A DNA stretch of 64,000 nt from Chryseobacterium formosense (GTDB lineage: Bacteria; Bacteroidota; Bacteroidia; Flavobacteriales; Weeksellaceae): NCBI RefSeq assembly GCF_900116415.1, contig NZ_FPAP01000002.1:682001-746000 (forward strand), written 5' to 3'. This document shows, piece by piece, positions 27,063 through 33,722 of this stretch; the first letter of the stretch is position 1, and every line of letters starts with the position of its first letter. Position numbers and translations under genes: made by a program. Below the pieces are notes generated by a model, which was given only the letters and a program-made list of their open reading frames with translations, ran no database searches and had not been told where the DNA came from.

Positions 27063-28388
27063 ATGGAAGAAATATTTGATGATAAAGAAAATACTCGGCT
27101 TAAAAAGAACAACTCTAATAAATCCAGCTTTGTAGGTGATTTCTATATTACTAAAATGGGTGATTATTTTACTCAATTCTTTATGAGGTTTCCTGAGCTA
27201 TTACCTTCTGATATCACTGGGAAATTCTTAAAGAATATAAATTCGTTAGATGACGAGGCAGCTTACTTAACACAATTAGCATACACCTATGATAATGATA
27301 AGATTAATGCAACACTCATTCGTGAAGCATTTATGAGACAATATCAGTTTTATATTGAAGACAGAAGATTTGAGGAGATTATAGGAAATATTACCTCTAT
27401 TCCTGCTGATGCTTTTGGATGGTGTGCAGAGCAATTAGAAAGTTTAAAACCTACTGAGAAGAATTATAATCCAGAAGCTAAAGACTATTCTCCTCTTGTT
27501 CCTATTGTGATAGGTGCAGATGTAATTTCCATTCCTATAAATATAAATAAGGCTGCACAATTCTTTGATGATTTAGGAAATAATCCTTTTGTTCAGGGAG
27601 CAGAAGTTGCTTTTACGCAAGTATGGGAGCTGGTAAAAAAGGCAGCAAATAAGGTTGAAGATGCTTCTATAGAAAATCTTCCTGATGCCTTCAAAGAACT
27701 TCTAGAGATGATTAGCAGTGTTATTAATACTATTAAAAACTTTCTTACTGAGGTTAAGGATGAATTGGTAGATTTAGCAAAGAAAGGAGTTGAAGTTCTT
27801 AAACTTGCCAATGCTTTTTACTGTGGTATTAATAGTGGTCTTATTGGGCTTTTACAATGTATTTTATATATCTTACAGTTTCTTTTCCAACCAACTACAG
27901 CTTTTTCTTATGAACAATATAAGGATAGAAGGGATTTACTGGAGAAAGCAGAAGATGTATTAGACTGGGTTTTAGTTAATGTTCCTGAGTTCTTGAAAGG
28001 AGTTAAAAATCTGTTCAGTATAAGTGGGAGCATCTTCCAATCTGACTTTGAAGGTATCTTTGATAAGTTGAAAGGATATTGGGACAATGCATCTCGTCAT
28101 ACAATAGCATTTTATGTAGGTATAGTTTTTTTTGAATTCATTATCAATATTTTACTTCCTATCTTCACAGCAGGGGAAGGAAATATCATAAAAGGAACTA
28201 CTTATGCACAAAAAGCTGCGAGTCTATTAAAAGTAGTAACTAAAGAAACCATGTATGCTGTAACATTTGGAATTACAGATTTACTGGTGTTTCTTTCAAG
28301 ATTCATGATTAGATTTGGAAAAGCTTGTGTTGAAGGATTCAAAGGATTTATTAAGTTTATTGAAGGATTATTGGATGATGTTAGATAA
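27063..28388 (+). CDS. Unknown 441-aa protein with helical and hydrophobic segments
   Basis: I do not recognise this protein. Residues 1-25 are charged, and 30-130 form a helical domain with many aromatic residues. 190-250 is amphipathic helix (repeated VIN, LTEVKDELVDLAKKGVEVL). Hydrophobic stretches at about 255-280, 350-372 and 397-415 could cross or insert into a membrane. It has no signal peptide and no visible catalytic motif. The alternating amphipathic and hydrophobic pattern is reminiscent of pore-forming or T6SS-type effectors, but this is only an impression. It is divergent from the PIN/TM gene across 222 bp and may form a two-gene module with it. Confidence 0.6.
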   Translation: MEEIFDDKENTRLKKNNSNKSSFVGDFYITKMGDYFTQFFMRFPELLPSDITGKFLKNINSLDDEAAYLTQLAYTYDNDKINATLIREAFMRQYQFYIEDRRFEEIIGNITSIPADAFGWCAEQLESLKPTEKNYNPEAKDYSPLVPIVIGADVISIPININKAAQFFDDLGNNPFVQGAEVAFTQVWELVKKAANKVEDASIENLPDAFKELLEMISSVINTIKNFLTEVKDELVDLAKKGVEVLKLANAFYCGINSGLIGLLQCILYILQFLFQPTTAFSYEQYKDRRDLLEKAEDVLDWVLVNVPEFLKGVKNLFSISGSIFQSDFEGIFDKLKGYWDNASRHTIAFYVGIVFFEFIINILLPIFTAGEGNIIKGTTYAQKAASLLKVVTKETMYAVTFGITDLLVFLSRFMIRFGKACVEGFKGFIKFIEGLLDDVR

Positions 28389-28484
28389 TATAATAATGAC
28401 AGCATAAAGATTTCTCTTATTATAATTTTTACATACTGCAAATTCAAAGACCATTTATAAGAGCTTATGCTTCTCTATCAAGTA

Positions 28485-28610
28485 CCCCCGCCTATGTTGG
28501 ATTGGGGAGCATCCCCGCACCTTTCCTATTAGAAATAAATAATCTGGCAGAGATTAGATTTTAGTTTTAACTAAAGTTAAAGTTGCTTGATTTAGCTTCT
28601 AAGGAAAGGT
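28485..28610 (+). ncRNA. Structured leader RNA candidate upstream of the 137-aa gene
   Basis: In an AT-rich setting, this stretch has a GC-rich patch with CCCCC (28485-28489), GGGG (28504-28507) and CCCC (28513-28516), so GGGG can pair with either C tract. A perfect 9-bp long-range helix, ACCTTTCCT (28519-28527) with AGGAAAGGT (28602-28610), encloses TTAGTT/AACTAA. The block ends 26 bp before the start codon at 28637. The mutually exclusive pairings suggest an attenuator or sensor RNA. No known riboswitch class is recognised. Confidence 0.4.
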
Positions 28611-28636
28611 AAATCTTAACTCAAAAACTTAAAGCA

Positions 28637-29050
28637 ATGGTTAGAATTACAAACTACATTAAAAGACAAAGAGAGGATGGTACAACATTTTGTGTTTTAG
28701 AAGTTCAAGCAGGTATTGAAATGGTATTAAGCCAAAAGACCAATCAGTATTATGTTACAGCAAAGAAAACTTTCATTTCATCTACATTTGATGAAGAGAC
28801 CTGTCAGGCTCTAATTGGAACACAAATGCAAGGCACTATTATTAAACAAGAATGCGAACCCTATGAGTACACTATTAAAGATACAGGAGAAGTGGTTGTA
28901 CTTAATCATAGGTTTGTATATTCACCACAGGAAATTACAGCTTCATCAAATACAATAAATGCTAGTGTTAATACTAGTTCTGATAGCTTTGAAGCAGATT
29001 TAGAAGCATTCTCTAAGAATAGTAGATTTGAAGCTGTACTAGCAGATTAA
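28637..29050 (+). CDS. Small soluble protein of unknown function, 137 aa
   Basis: The product begins MVRITNYIKRQREDG and has a beta-rich core up to about residue 95 (CVLEVQAGIEMVLSQ, YYVTAKKTFISSTF, YEYTIKDTGEVVVLNHRFVYS), then a serine- and asparagine-rich tail. The pattern of a short compact beta domain plus a polar acidic tail (SDSFEADLEAF) is loosely similar to single-stranded DNA-binding proteins, but no signature supports this. It is preceded by the structured leader and followed 7 bp later by a hairpin. It may serve the element's DNA metabolism together with the RadC-like neighbour. Confidence 0.55.
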   Translation: MVRITNYIKRQREDGTTFCVLEVQAGIEMVLSQKTNQYYVTAKKTFISSTFDEETCQALIGTQMQGTIIKQECEPYEYTIKDTGEVVVLNHRFVYSPQEITASSNTINASVNTSSDSFEADLEAFSKNSRFEAVLAD

Positions 29051-29057
29051 AATTAAA

Positions 29058-29108
29058 TCCGTCCATTTTTGGTAAGCTTATATATAGTAATTACTAATTC
29101 TGGACGGA
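29058..29108 (+). repeat. Inverted repeat (long-loop hairpin) after the 137-aa gene
   Basis: TCCGTCCA (29058-29065) and TGGACGGA (29101-29108) are perfectly complementary around a 35-nt AT-rich loop. No T run follows, so it is not a standard terminator. Confidence 0.55.
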
Positions 29109-29140
29109 ATATCTTTAATTAATCTAGTTCAATTAGAAAT

Positions 29141-29200
29141 ACTTCCACTTTGGATTTTTATCTTATATAGGTAGAATGACAGAAGTGGAAGTTTTCATTT
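29141..29200 (+). terminator. Terminator-like hairpin, relative of the one at 22375
   Basis: ACTTCCACTT (29141-29150) pairs with AAGTGGAAGT (29183-29192) over 10 perfect base pairs, followed by TTTTCATTTTATT. The left arm and the start of the loop match the hairpin behind the helicase gene. Confidence 0.6.
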
Positions 29201-29229
29201 TATTAATCCTCACTTAATACTTTTAATTT

Positions 29230-29670
29230 ATGGAACATCATCAAGTATCAGAAATACAGATTTCTTATTCACCCAACATAATAGATACTATAATCTCTGA
29301 TAGTGAGTCTTCCTATAAGGTAGCTTTAAAATGTTGGAATTTAAATACAATTGAAATGCTTGAAGAGGTCAAGGTTATATTTCTTAATAATGCTCTTAAA
29401 ATAATAGGGTTTTACTCTTTATCTAAAGGTGGTATTTCTTCTACTGTAGTAGATATAAGATTGGTTCTATCCATTGCTCTAAAATCTGTAGCAACCCATA
29501 TTGTTTTAGTACATAATCATCCTAGCACTTATTTAAAACCTAGTAAAGCAGATATGAATATTACACAGAAATTAAAGACTGGATGTGACTTTTTGGAAAT
29601 TAAGCTACTAGATCATTTAATTATCAATAAGGAATCTTACTTTAGCTTTGCTGATGAAGGGCTATTATAA
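29230..29670 (+). CDS. RadC-like JAB-domain protein
   Basis: This 146-aa protein consists of the JAB/MPN domain only, as in the mobile-element form of RadC. The metal site motif is H95-N-H97-P98 with S105 and D108 (VHNHPST, then KPSKAD), followed by the usual LLDHLIINKESYFSF ending. Full-length RadC has an N-terminal helix-hairpin-helix domain, which is missing here. Stand-alone copies are very frequent on Bacteroidetes conjugative elements and genomic islands. Their biochemical role is unsettled despite the historical DNA-repair name. Transcription is presumably independent, because a terminator-like hairpin lies 30 bp upstream. Confidence 0.9.
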   Translation: MEHHQVSEIQISYSPNIIDTIISDSESSYKVALKCWNLNTIEMLEEVKVIFLNNALKIIGFYSLSKGGISSTVVDIRLVLSIALKSVATHIVLVHNHPSTYLKPSKADMNITQKLKTGCDFLEIKLLDHLIINKESYFSFADEGLL

Positions 29671-29816
29671 TGAATCTAGTTCAATGAATGATCCTACATG
29701 TTTGTATAAGAATATATGAGCTGAAATGGCTATTAGATTGTAGAAATTTCAGTATACCTTTATTAATCTAGATATATATAATATAGCCAAATCATAATTG
29801 TAGCTTAGTATATTAT
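29671..29816. other. AT-rich intergenic region with CTGAAAT/ATTTCAG inverted repeat
   Basis: No gene is visible between the converging RadC-like and XRE genes. It holds CTGAAAT...ATTTCAG around position 29730 and two short AATCTAG words that also occur near 29121. A terminator function is possible but lacks a clear T run. Confidence 0.35.
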
Positions 29817-30050
29817 TTATTGCTCTAGTTCTATATCTATTAATTCTGAAAGTTTTACTTCTAAGGCTTCTGATATTCTGTAAAGAGTATAAACTGTGGG
29901 ATTAGTTCTTCCTGCTTCTATTCTTGAAATATTAGTTGGATCTATTTCTCCCCGCATCTTACCCACTAAGTCAGCCTGAGAAATACCCTTTTGTATTCTC
30001 ATTTCTTTAATTCTCTTACCAACTAATTTTAAAATCTCTGATTTTTCCAA
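29817..30050 (-). CDS. XRE-family helix-turn-helix regulator
   Basis: A 77-aa single-domain DNA-binding protein of the Cro/C1 type. The helix-turn-helix is clear in MRIQKGISQADLVGKM followed by NISRIEAGRTNPTVYTLYRISEAL, the standard family pattern. Such small regulators usually bind as dimers to palindromes. A perfect 14-bp palindrome lies 51 bp upstream of its start, in the gap shared with the divergent gene at 30187, so autoregulation and control of the 30187-31696 cluster is likely. It is probably the regulator of element 1 or of its cargo. Confidence 0.9.
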   Translation of the reverse strand: MEKSEILKLVGKRIKEMRIQKGISQADLVGKMRGEIDPTNISRIEAGRTNPTVYTLYRISEALEVKLSELIDIELEQ

Positions 30051-30100
30051 CTTGTCATATTTGTCAGGTCAAAGGAATTAAATATATTTACTGTTTGTAA

Positions 30101-30114
30101 TGCCATATATGGCA
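30101..30114. promoter_or_regulatory. Palindromic operator candidate for the XRE regulator
   Basis: TGCCATATATGGCA is a perfect 14-bp palindrome in the 136-bp gap between the XRE gene and the divergent gene cluster. Its position and symmetry fit a Cro/C1-type operator. No binding data. Confidence 0.6.
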
Positions 30115-30124
30115 ATATTACATT

Positions 30125-30178
30125 ATGGATTCCCGTAAGGATTTAGACACATTAAAAGATAAATTACCAATTAAATAA
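30125..30178 (+). CDS. Mini-ORF of 17 codons (possible leader peptide or remnant)
   Basis: ATG at 30125 to TAA at 30178 encodes a charged 17-residue peptide (MDSRKDLDTLKDKLPIK). It lies between the operator and the next gene, 8 bp before its start. The sequence resembles the first residues of Bacteroidetes HTH proteins, so it may be a truncated gene rather than a leader. Confidence 0.25.
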   Translation: MDSRKDLDTLKDKLPIK

Positions 30179-30186
30179 ACTGAACA

Positions 30187-30780
30187 ATGAGAAGGATTTT
30201 ACCATTAATTGTACTTGTTTTATCAAGTTTAAACACTCTGTATGCACAATACATCAATATAGGTTCTACTAAACAAGAAGTTAAAAATATACAGGGAGAA
30301 CCTACTAGTGTAGAGTCTTATGATATAGTTGGGGAAGAAATTTGGAGATATGGAGAAACAGGCATAGCCACTATTACTTTTAAGAATGGAAAGATAAAAG
30401 GCTTTAGAAACTCTAATGGTATATTGAGAATTGGAGATAATTCTATTGTGGCTAAATCATCTGAAAAGCCTAGGTCTAAGGAAGAGTTACAAGAAAAGTT
30501 TAATAAGATAACTCCGGAAGATACTAAAGATACATCTAGATCAATTACAGGATTATATGGAAGTGGGGGGCAAAGCATAAAGACCTTTCCAAAAGAGTAT
30601 GCAGAAATGGCAAAAGCTAATGGACTAAATCCTTACGCAATGCCTGATGATATAGATCTCCAAAATATGCAGAAGGAATATGAAAGAAAGAAGCTCATTA
30701 AATGGGTGTTAATTGGTATAGGAACCATAGGAATATTGTACTTGTTATTCAGAATTATAATTAAAAAGAAACAGCAATGA
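30187..30780 (+). CDS. Exported protein with BamE/SmpA-like N-terminus and C-terminal membrane helix
   Basis: The 197-aa product has a signal peptide (MRRILPLIVLVLSS to YAQ). A short domain of about 60 residues follows, with INIGSTKQEVKNIQGEPTS and TITFKNGKIKGF, the pattern of the small SmpA/OmlA (BamE) fold. After a polar linker, a single transmembrane helix at about 172-190 ends in a basic tail. It is therefore anchored in the inner membrane with a periplasmic domain. It is the first gene of a run of three and overlaps the HAD gene by 4 bp (ATGA). It is probably repressed by the XRE protein. Confidence 0.65.
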   Translation: MRRILPLIVLVLSSLNTLYAQYINIGSTKQEVKNIQGEPTSVESYDIVGEEIWRYGETGIATITFKNGKIKGFRNSNGILRIGDNSIVAKSSEKPRSKEELQEKFNKITPEDTKDTSRSITGLYGSGGQSIKTFPKEYAEMAKANGLNPYAMPDDIDLQNMQKEYERKKLIKWVLIGIGTIGILYLLFRIIIKKKQQ

Positions 30781-31286
30781 GAATCACTTTTATTGACATA
30801 GATGGTGTCTTAAATAATGCAGAATACTACAAGAATAAAAGTTTGCATTCCCATCACAAAGAAACCTCCCATTTTGATAGTAATAATGTTAATGCTCTTA
30901 ACAGGATTGTAGAAAGTACAGGAGCTAAAATAGTTATTAGTTCAGCTTGGAAATTACTTAAAACCCTAGATGAAATAAAGAACTTATTTAATGATATTGG
31001 GATTAAAGCAGAAATAATAGGAGCTACAGAATCACTTCACTATAAAGATACATTTGAGTTAGCTCCTAGAGGTCTGGAAATCCTTAAATGGATTAGAGAC
31101 CACCATAAAAGCCTAGAAGGAGGTTTAGAGAACTATGTAATCATTGATGATGAAGATGATATACTTGATATTCAAGAAAGACATTTCTTCCATATAGATG
31201 ATACAATAGGATTGACTGATCAAAATGCTGATGCTATTATAGAGTTTCTTAACTCATATACTATTCCAAAACAAGAATTACCTTAA
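30777..31286 (+). CDS. HAD-like hydrolase domain protein
   Basis: A 169-aa cytoplasmic protein with HAD superfamily motifs: the nucleophile pair D7 and D9 in FIDIDGVLN, motif II serine in IVISSAWK, and an acidic motif IV in VIIDDEDD. The short form with W after the serine motif resembles the HAD domain of Swiss Army Knife RNA-repair proteins (PF18143 as I recall), which removes phosphates from nucleic-acid ends. The real substrate is not known. It overlaps the preceding gene by 4 bp, so the two are translated together, although one product is cytoplasmic and the other exported. Confidence 0.75.
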   Translation: MRITFIDIDGVLNNAEYYKNKSLHSHHKETSHFDSNNVNALNRIVESTGAKIVISSAWKLLKTLDEIKNLFNDIGIKAEIIGATESLHYKDTFELAPRGLEILKWIRDHHKSLEGGLENYVIIDDEDDILDIQERHFFHIDDTIGLTDQNADAIIEFLNSYTIPKQELP

Positions 31287-31300
31287 CCTAATCATACAAC

Positions 31301-31696
31301 ATGAAACTATTAACCCTAATCTTAATGCTACTAGCTTCATTTACAGTTAAAGCACAATTTATTTTTAAATCAGATCATTATGAGCTAGATGGAAAAATAT
31401 ATAATACACCTACTGAAATTTACTTTGATTCTGGTAAACCTCCTATTGTTTACCACAATAATGGGTTGGATATTCGCAATTATCCTCTAAAACTAAGTAA
31501 TGTTAAAGATACAGAAGAACCATTCATAGTAAGTCTAGAACCTGATATAGCTCCTGAGAACTATAATAATTCAATATTTAAAACTTATGACTACAGAGGA
31601 TATCAGATTTATTTTAAAGGAGGAAAGATTATTGGAGTAGCAGAAATCATTAAATCCTATTATTCCAAAGTAGTCAGTATTATAAAATATAAATAA
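31301..31696 (+). CDS. Small exported protein of unknown function
   Basis: A 131-aa product with a signal peptide (MKLLTLILMLLASFTVKAQ) and a beta-rich mature part (FIFKSDHYELDGKIYN, YRGYQIYFKGGKIIGV). No domain is recognised. It is the third gene of the run starting at 30187, with a 14-bp gap after the HAD gene, and is closed by a strong terminator at 31714-31741. The cargo cluster therefore encodes two exported proteins around one cytoplasmic phosphatase-like protein. Confidence 0.65.
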   Translation: MKLLTLILMLLASFTVKAQFIFKSDHYELDGKIYNTPTEIYFDSGKPPIVYHNNGLDIRNYPLKLSNVKDTEEPFIVSLEPDIAPENYNNSIFKTYDYRGYQIYFKGGKIIGVAEIIKSYYSKVVSIIKYK

Positions 31697-31713
31697 AGAA
31701 CATAATTATATGC

Positions 31714-31741
31714 AAACCACCTAAAACAGGTGGTTTTTATT
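31714..31741 (+). terminator. Terminator closing the 30187-31696 gene cluster
   Basis: Perfect 9-bp stem AAACCACCT (31714-31722) and AGGTGGTTT (31728-31736), then TTTATTTA. Confidence 0.85.
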
Positions 31742-31749
31742 TACATACT

Positions 31750-32172
31750 TTGAAACCAAGAATACCATTTAGAATTGGGTATCAATATGATAATTGGGAG
31801 CTAAACCTAATGAGCATTGCTGATAGTATATCTGATAACTCTTACTGTAGTTACTTATGGGTAGGAAGTGAAGTAAAGAAGTTCTTGGGTTTTATACCTC
31901 ATAGAACAGAACTCATATTCTATTGGGATATATTGGAAGTTGTAATACTAGAATTTGATAAGAAATCAGAACACTATTATAACAGAATGAATAAAGTCTT
32001 ATCAGATAGAGTTACAAGAGTAGATATTGAAATTCTTCCTGATGGAATGATTATCCACAAGTTTGTAACTAGGAAGGTTCATTATTGGAATATTTACTTT
32101 CCTATTAGTCAAGAAATCAAATTAATTTACTTTTCAAATGCCTTTCCATATTTAAGAACACTTATAGAGTAA
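31750..32172 (+). CDS. Unknown small protein at the distal end of element 1
   Basis: The open frame begins with TTG at 31750, only 9 bp after a terminator. An internal ATG at 31810 (MSIADSISDN) is a more likely start and would leave room for a promoter. The product, 120-140 aa, is polar with many aromatic residues (LWVGSEVKKFLGF, ELIFYWDILEVV, VHYWNIYFPISQEIKL). It has no signal peptide, and no family is recognised. It is the last gene before the element's right end, a common cargo position. Confidence 0.5.
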   Translation: MKPRIPFRIGYQYDNWELNLMSIADSISDNSYCSYLWVGSEVKKFLGFIPHRTELIFYWDILEVVILEFDKKSEHYYNRMNKVLSDRVTRVDIEILPDGMIIHKFVTRKVHYWNIYFPISQEIKLIYFSNAFPYLRTLIE

Positions 32173-32249
32173 AAAGGCATACTTTTAGGCATATCCTATT
32201 AAAGATTAATATGTAAAATGTTAAATATCAATATGAAATATTATAAACG

Positions 32250-32271
32250 TCGAGCCCAGGTGGGACCACTA
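32250..32271 (+). repeat. Junction attachment core, 22-nt repeat copy 2
   Basis: It is identical over 22 nt to 18393-18414. It is the right end of element 1 and the left end of element 2. Confidence 0.92.
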
Positions 32272-32310
32272 TCTCGGAAGCCCTTCCCACAATAGGTTTC
32301 CGAGATTTTT
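32271..32310 (+). terminator. Terminator behind attachment copy 2
   Basis: ATCTCGGAA (32271-32279) pairs with TTCCGAGAT (32298-32306), followed by five T residues. It would terminate the tRNA transcript if element 1 were absent. Confidence 0.8.
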
Positions 32311-32350
32311 AAAAAGCTTCAACAAAGGTAGAAAATGTTTGAAAGTCAAC

Positions 32351-33613
32351 ATGACAGTCAACATTAAATCTACCATCATGAGAAAACTACTTATCAATTT
32401 AGTCAACGGTTGTTCAAGAACCGAAGTCTTTATTTCTCCAAAAAATTATCACAATTTTACGAAATCCAAGTTTGAAAAAAACAGGTTTATTGAATGTCGA
32501 TTTCACGATCCGGCATATATTGATAAATATCCAAAAGGTTTCCAGTACCGAAAAAAATTCTCCGGGAATGATCTTCCGGAACTGAAGCTCACTGCAAAAA
32601 TCTTCAAGGAAGAAATGGAAAAAATGTTGGATGAAAAGAAATTTAATCCAATAACAAAATCTTTCATGACGAATAGAGCAGGGATCTTACATCCTTACAT
32701 GCCTTTTGTTGAAGCTCTTGAAAAATCATTAGAAAAATTAAAATCAGGATATTCTAAAAGTCATGCGTATGAGGTTGAACGGTGCGTAAAACATGTAAAG
32801 AAAATTAAAGACAAACTAGGCTTTGAAAATTTACTAATCAACGAGGTAAGAACCTGGCACATTAAAAATATTCTTGAATCCCAAAACCTGACCGATTCCG
32901 TTTATAATAAATCAAGATCTTATTTGATGGGATTATTCTCGGAATTGATTGAATTCGGTTGTTGTGAATACAATCCTGTGCGGGATATTTCACGAAAAGT
33001 TATTATGAAAAATATTCGAAAGGTTATTACTGATGATAAATTAAAGCATGTTTTTTATTACCTGAGGGATAAGCATTACAATTTTTTCAGATATGGAAAG
33101 ATCTTCTTTTATTCCGCTGGACGTACTGCAGAACTTTTTCGAGTACAAAAAAAGCATGTAGACTTAGAGAATCAAGAATACCAAGTACTAATAAAAAAAG
33201 GTAAGCAATACGTTTGGGAGAAAAAGATTATTATTCCTGACGCTGTACATTATTGGAGAGAAGTTCTTCAACTTTGTAAGACTGAGGATGATTTTTTATT
33301 TTCAAATAAACTTTGTCCAGGAATAAATTCAATTGATCCGAAACAAATAACAAGACGGTGGAGTAAGTATGTGAAAAAGTCTAAGGAAATTAAAGATGAT
33401 GATGGTAATATTATTATTGTTACTGAAGATTTTTATAGTCTTAAACATTTGTTTCTGGATAAAATCGAAGAGCAAACTCAAGTGCCAATTATTCCAATTG
33501 CTGGAGCGGCTCAAAGAATGGCTAATCATAAAACTCCTGAAACAACTGGAATATATGCAACTGGAAGGCAGAGCAGAAAGAATGAAGATCTAAAAACTTT
33601 AAGAGTAGTATAA
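32351..33613 (+). CDS. Tyrosine recombinase (integrase) of element 2
   Basis: A recombinase of about 420 aa, from a different subfamily than the element 1 integrase. The core-binding domain lies at about 95-200. The catalytic domain has the box I arginine in SAGRTAELF, a diverged box II FYSLKHLFLD in which lysine and histidine replace the usual HxxR, and box III MANHKTPETTGIYATG with the nucleophile tyrosine. The start is uncertain: TTG 32339, ATG 32351 and ATG 32378 (MRKLLINL) are all in frame. AGTCAACAT is directly repeated at 32344-32352 and 32356-32364. This favours the latest start if the repeats are regulatory. Confidence 0.85.
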   Translation: MTVNIKSTIMRKLLINLVNGCSRTEVFISPKNYHNFTKSKFEKNRFIECRFHDPAYIDKYPKGFQYRKKFSGNDLPELKLTAKIFKEEMEKMLDEKKFNPITKSFMTNRAGILHPYMPFVEALEKSLEKLKSGYSKSHAYEVERCVKHVKKIKDKLGFENLLINEVRTWHIKNILESQNLTDSVYNKSRSYLMGLFSELIEFGCCEYNPVRDISRKVIMKNIRKVITDDKLKHVFYYLRDKHYNFFRYGKIFFYSAGRTAELFRVQKKHVDLENQEYQVLIKKGKQYVWEKKIIIPDAVHYWREVLQLCKTEDDFLFSNKLCPGINSIDPKQITRRWSKYVKKSKEIKDDDGNIIIVTEDFYSLKHLFLDKIEEQTQVPIIPIAGAAQRMANHKTPETTGIYATGRQSRKNEDLKTLRVV

Positions 33614-33615
33614 AA

Positions 33616-33645
33616 AACCCGAATGGGAGTCCGGGTTCAGATTTT
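33616..33645 (+). terminator. Weak terminator after the element 2 integrase
   Basis: AACCCG (33616-33621) pairs with CGGGTT (33632-33637), followed by CAGATTTTC. The stem is short and the T run poor. Confidence 0.4.
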
Positions 33646-33722
33646 CAAAAGTTCAAGTTGCAATAAGTAGAACTTTAACGCAAAAATAGTTGTAATTTCA
33701 TATAATTGTAAAAACTTTAAAC

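Larger units (their letters stand above)
18415..32271 (+). mobile_element. Integrative element 1 (about 13.9 kb, tRNA-integrated)
   Basis: The element is bounded by perfect 22-nt repeats, with its integrase gene next to the tRNA in the usual orientation. The DNA inside is more AT-rich than either flank and uses many AGG, AGA, CTA and TTA codons. The gene order is integrase, SF2 helicase, P-loop ATPase, DUF3871, PIN/TM protein (reverse), 441-aa unknown, 137-aa unknown, RadC-like JAB protein, XRE regulator (reverse), then four small genes. I see no relaxase, coupling protein, conjugation gene, portal, terminase or capsid gene. It is therefore a mobilisable or satellite-like island, or a decayed one, rather than a complete ICE or prophage. 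The boundaries are secure; the class is inference. Confidence 0.88.

Noticed and set aside
18415..32250. Element 1 as a complete prophage or ICE
   Set aside because: No capsid, portal, terminase, tail, relaxase, coupling or type IV secretion gene can be recognised in it.
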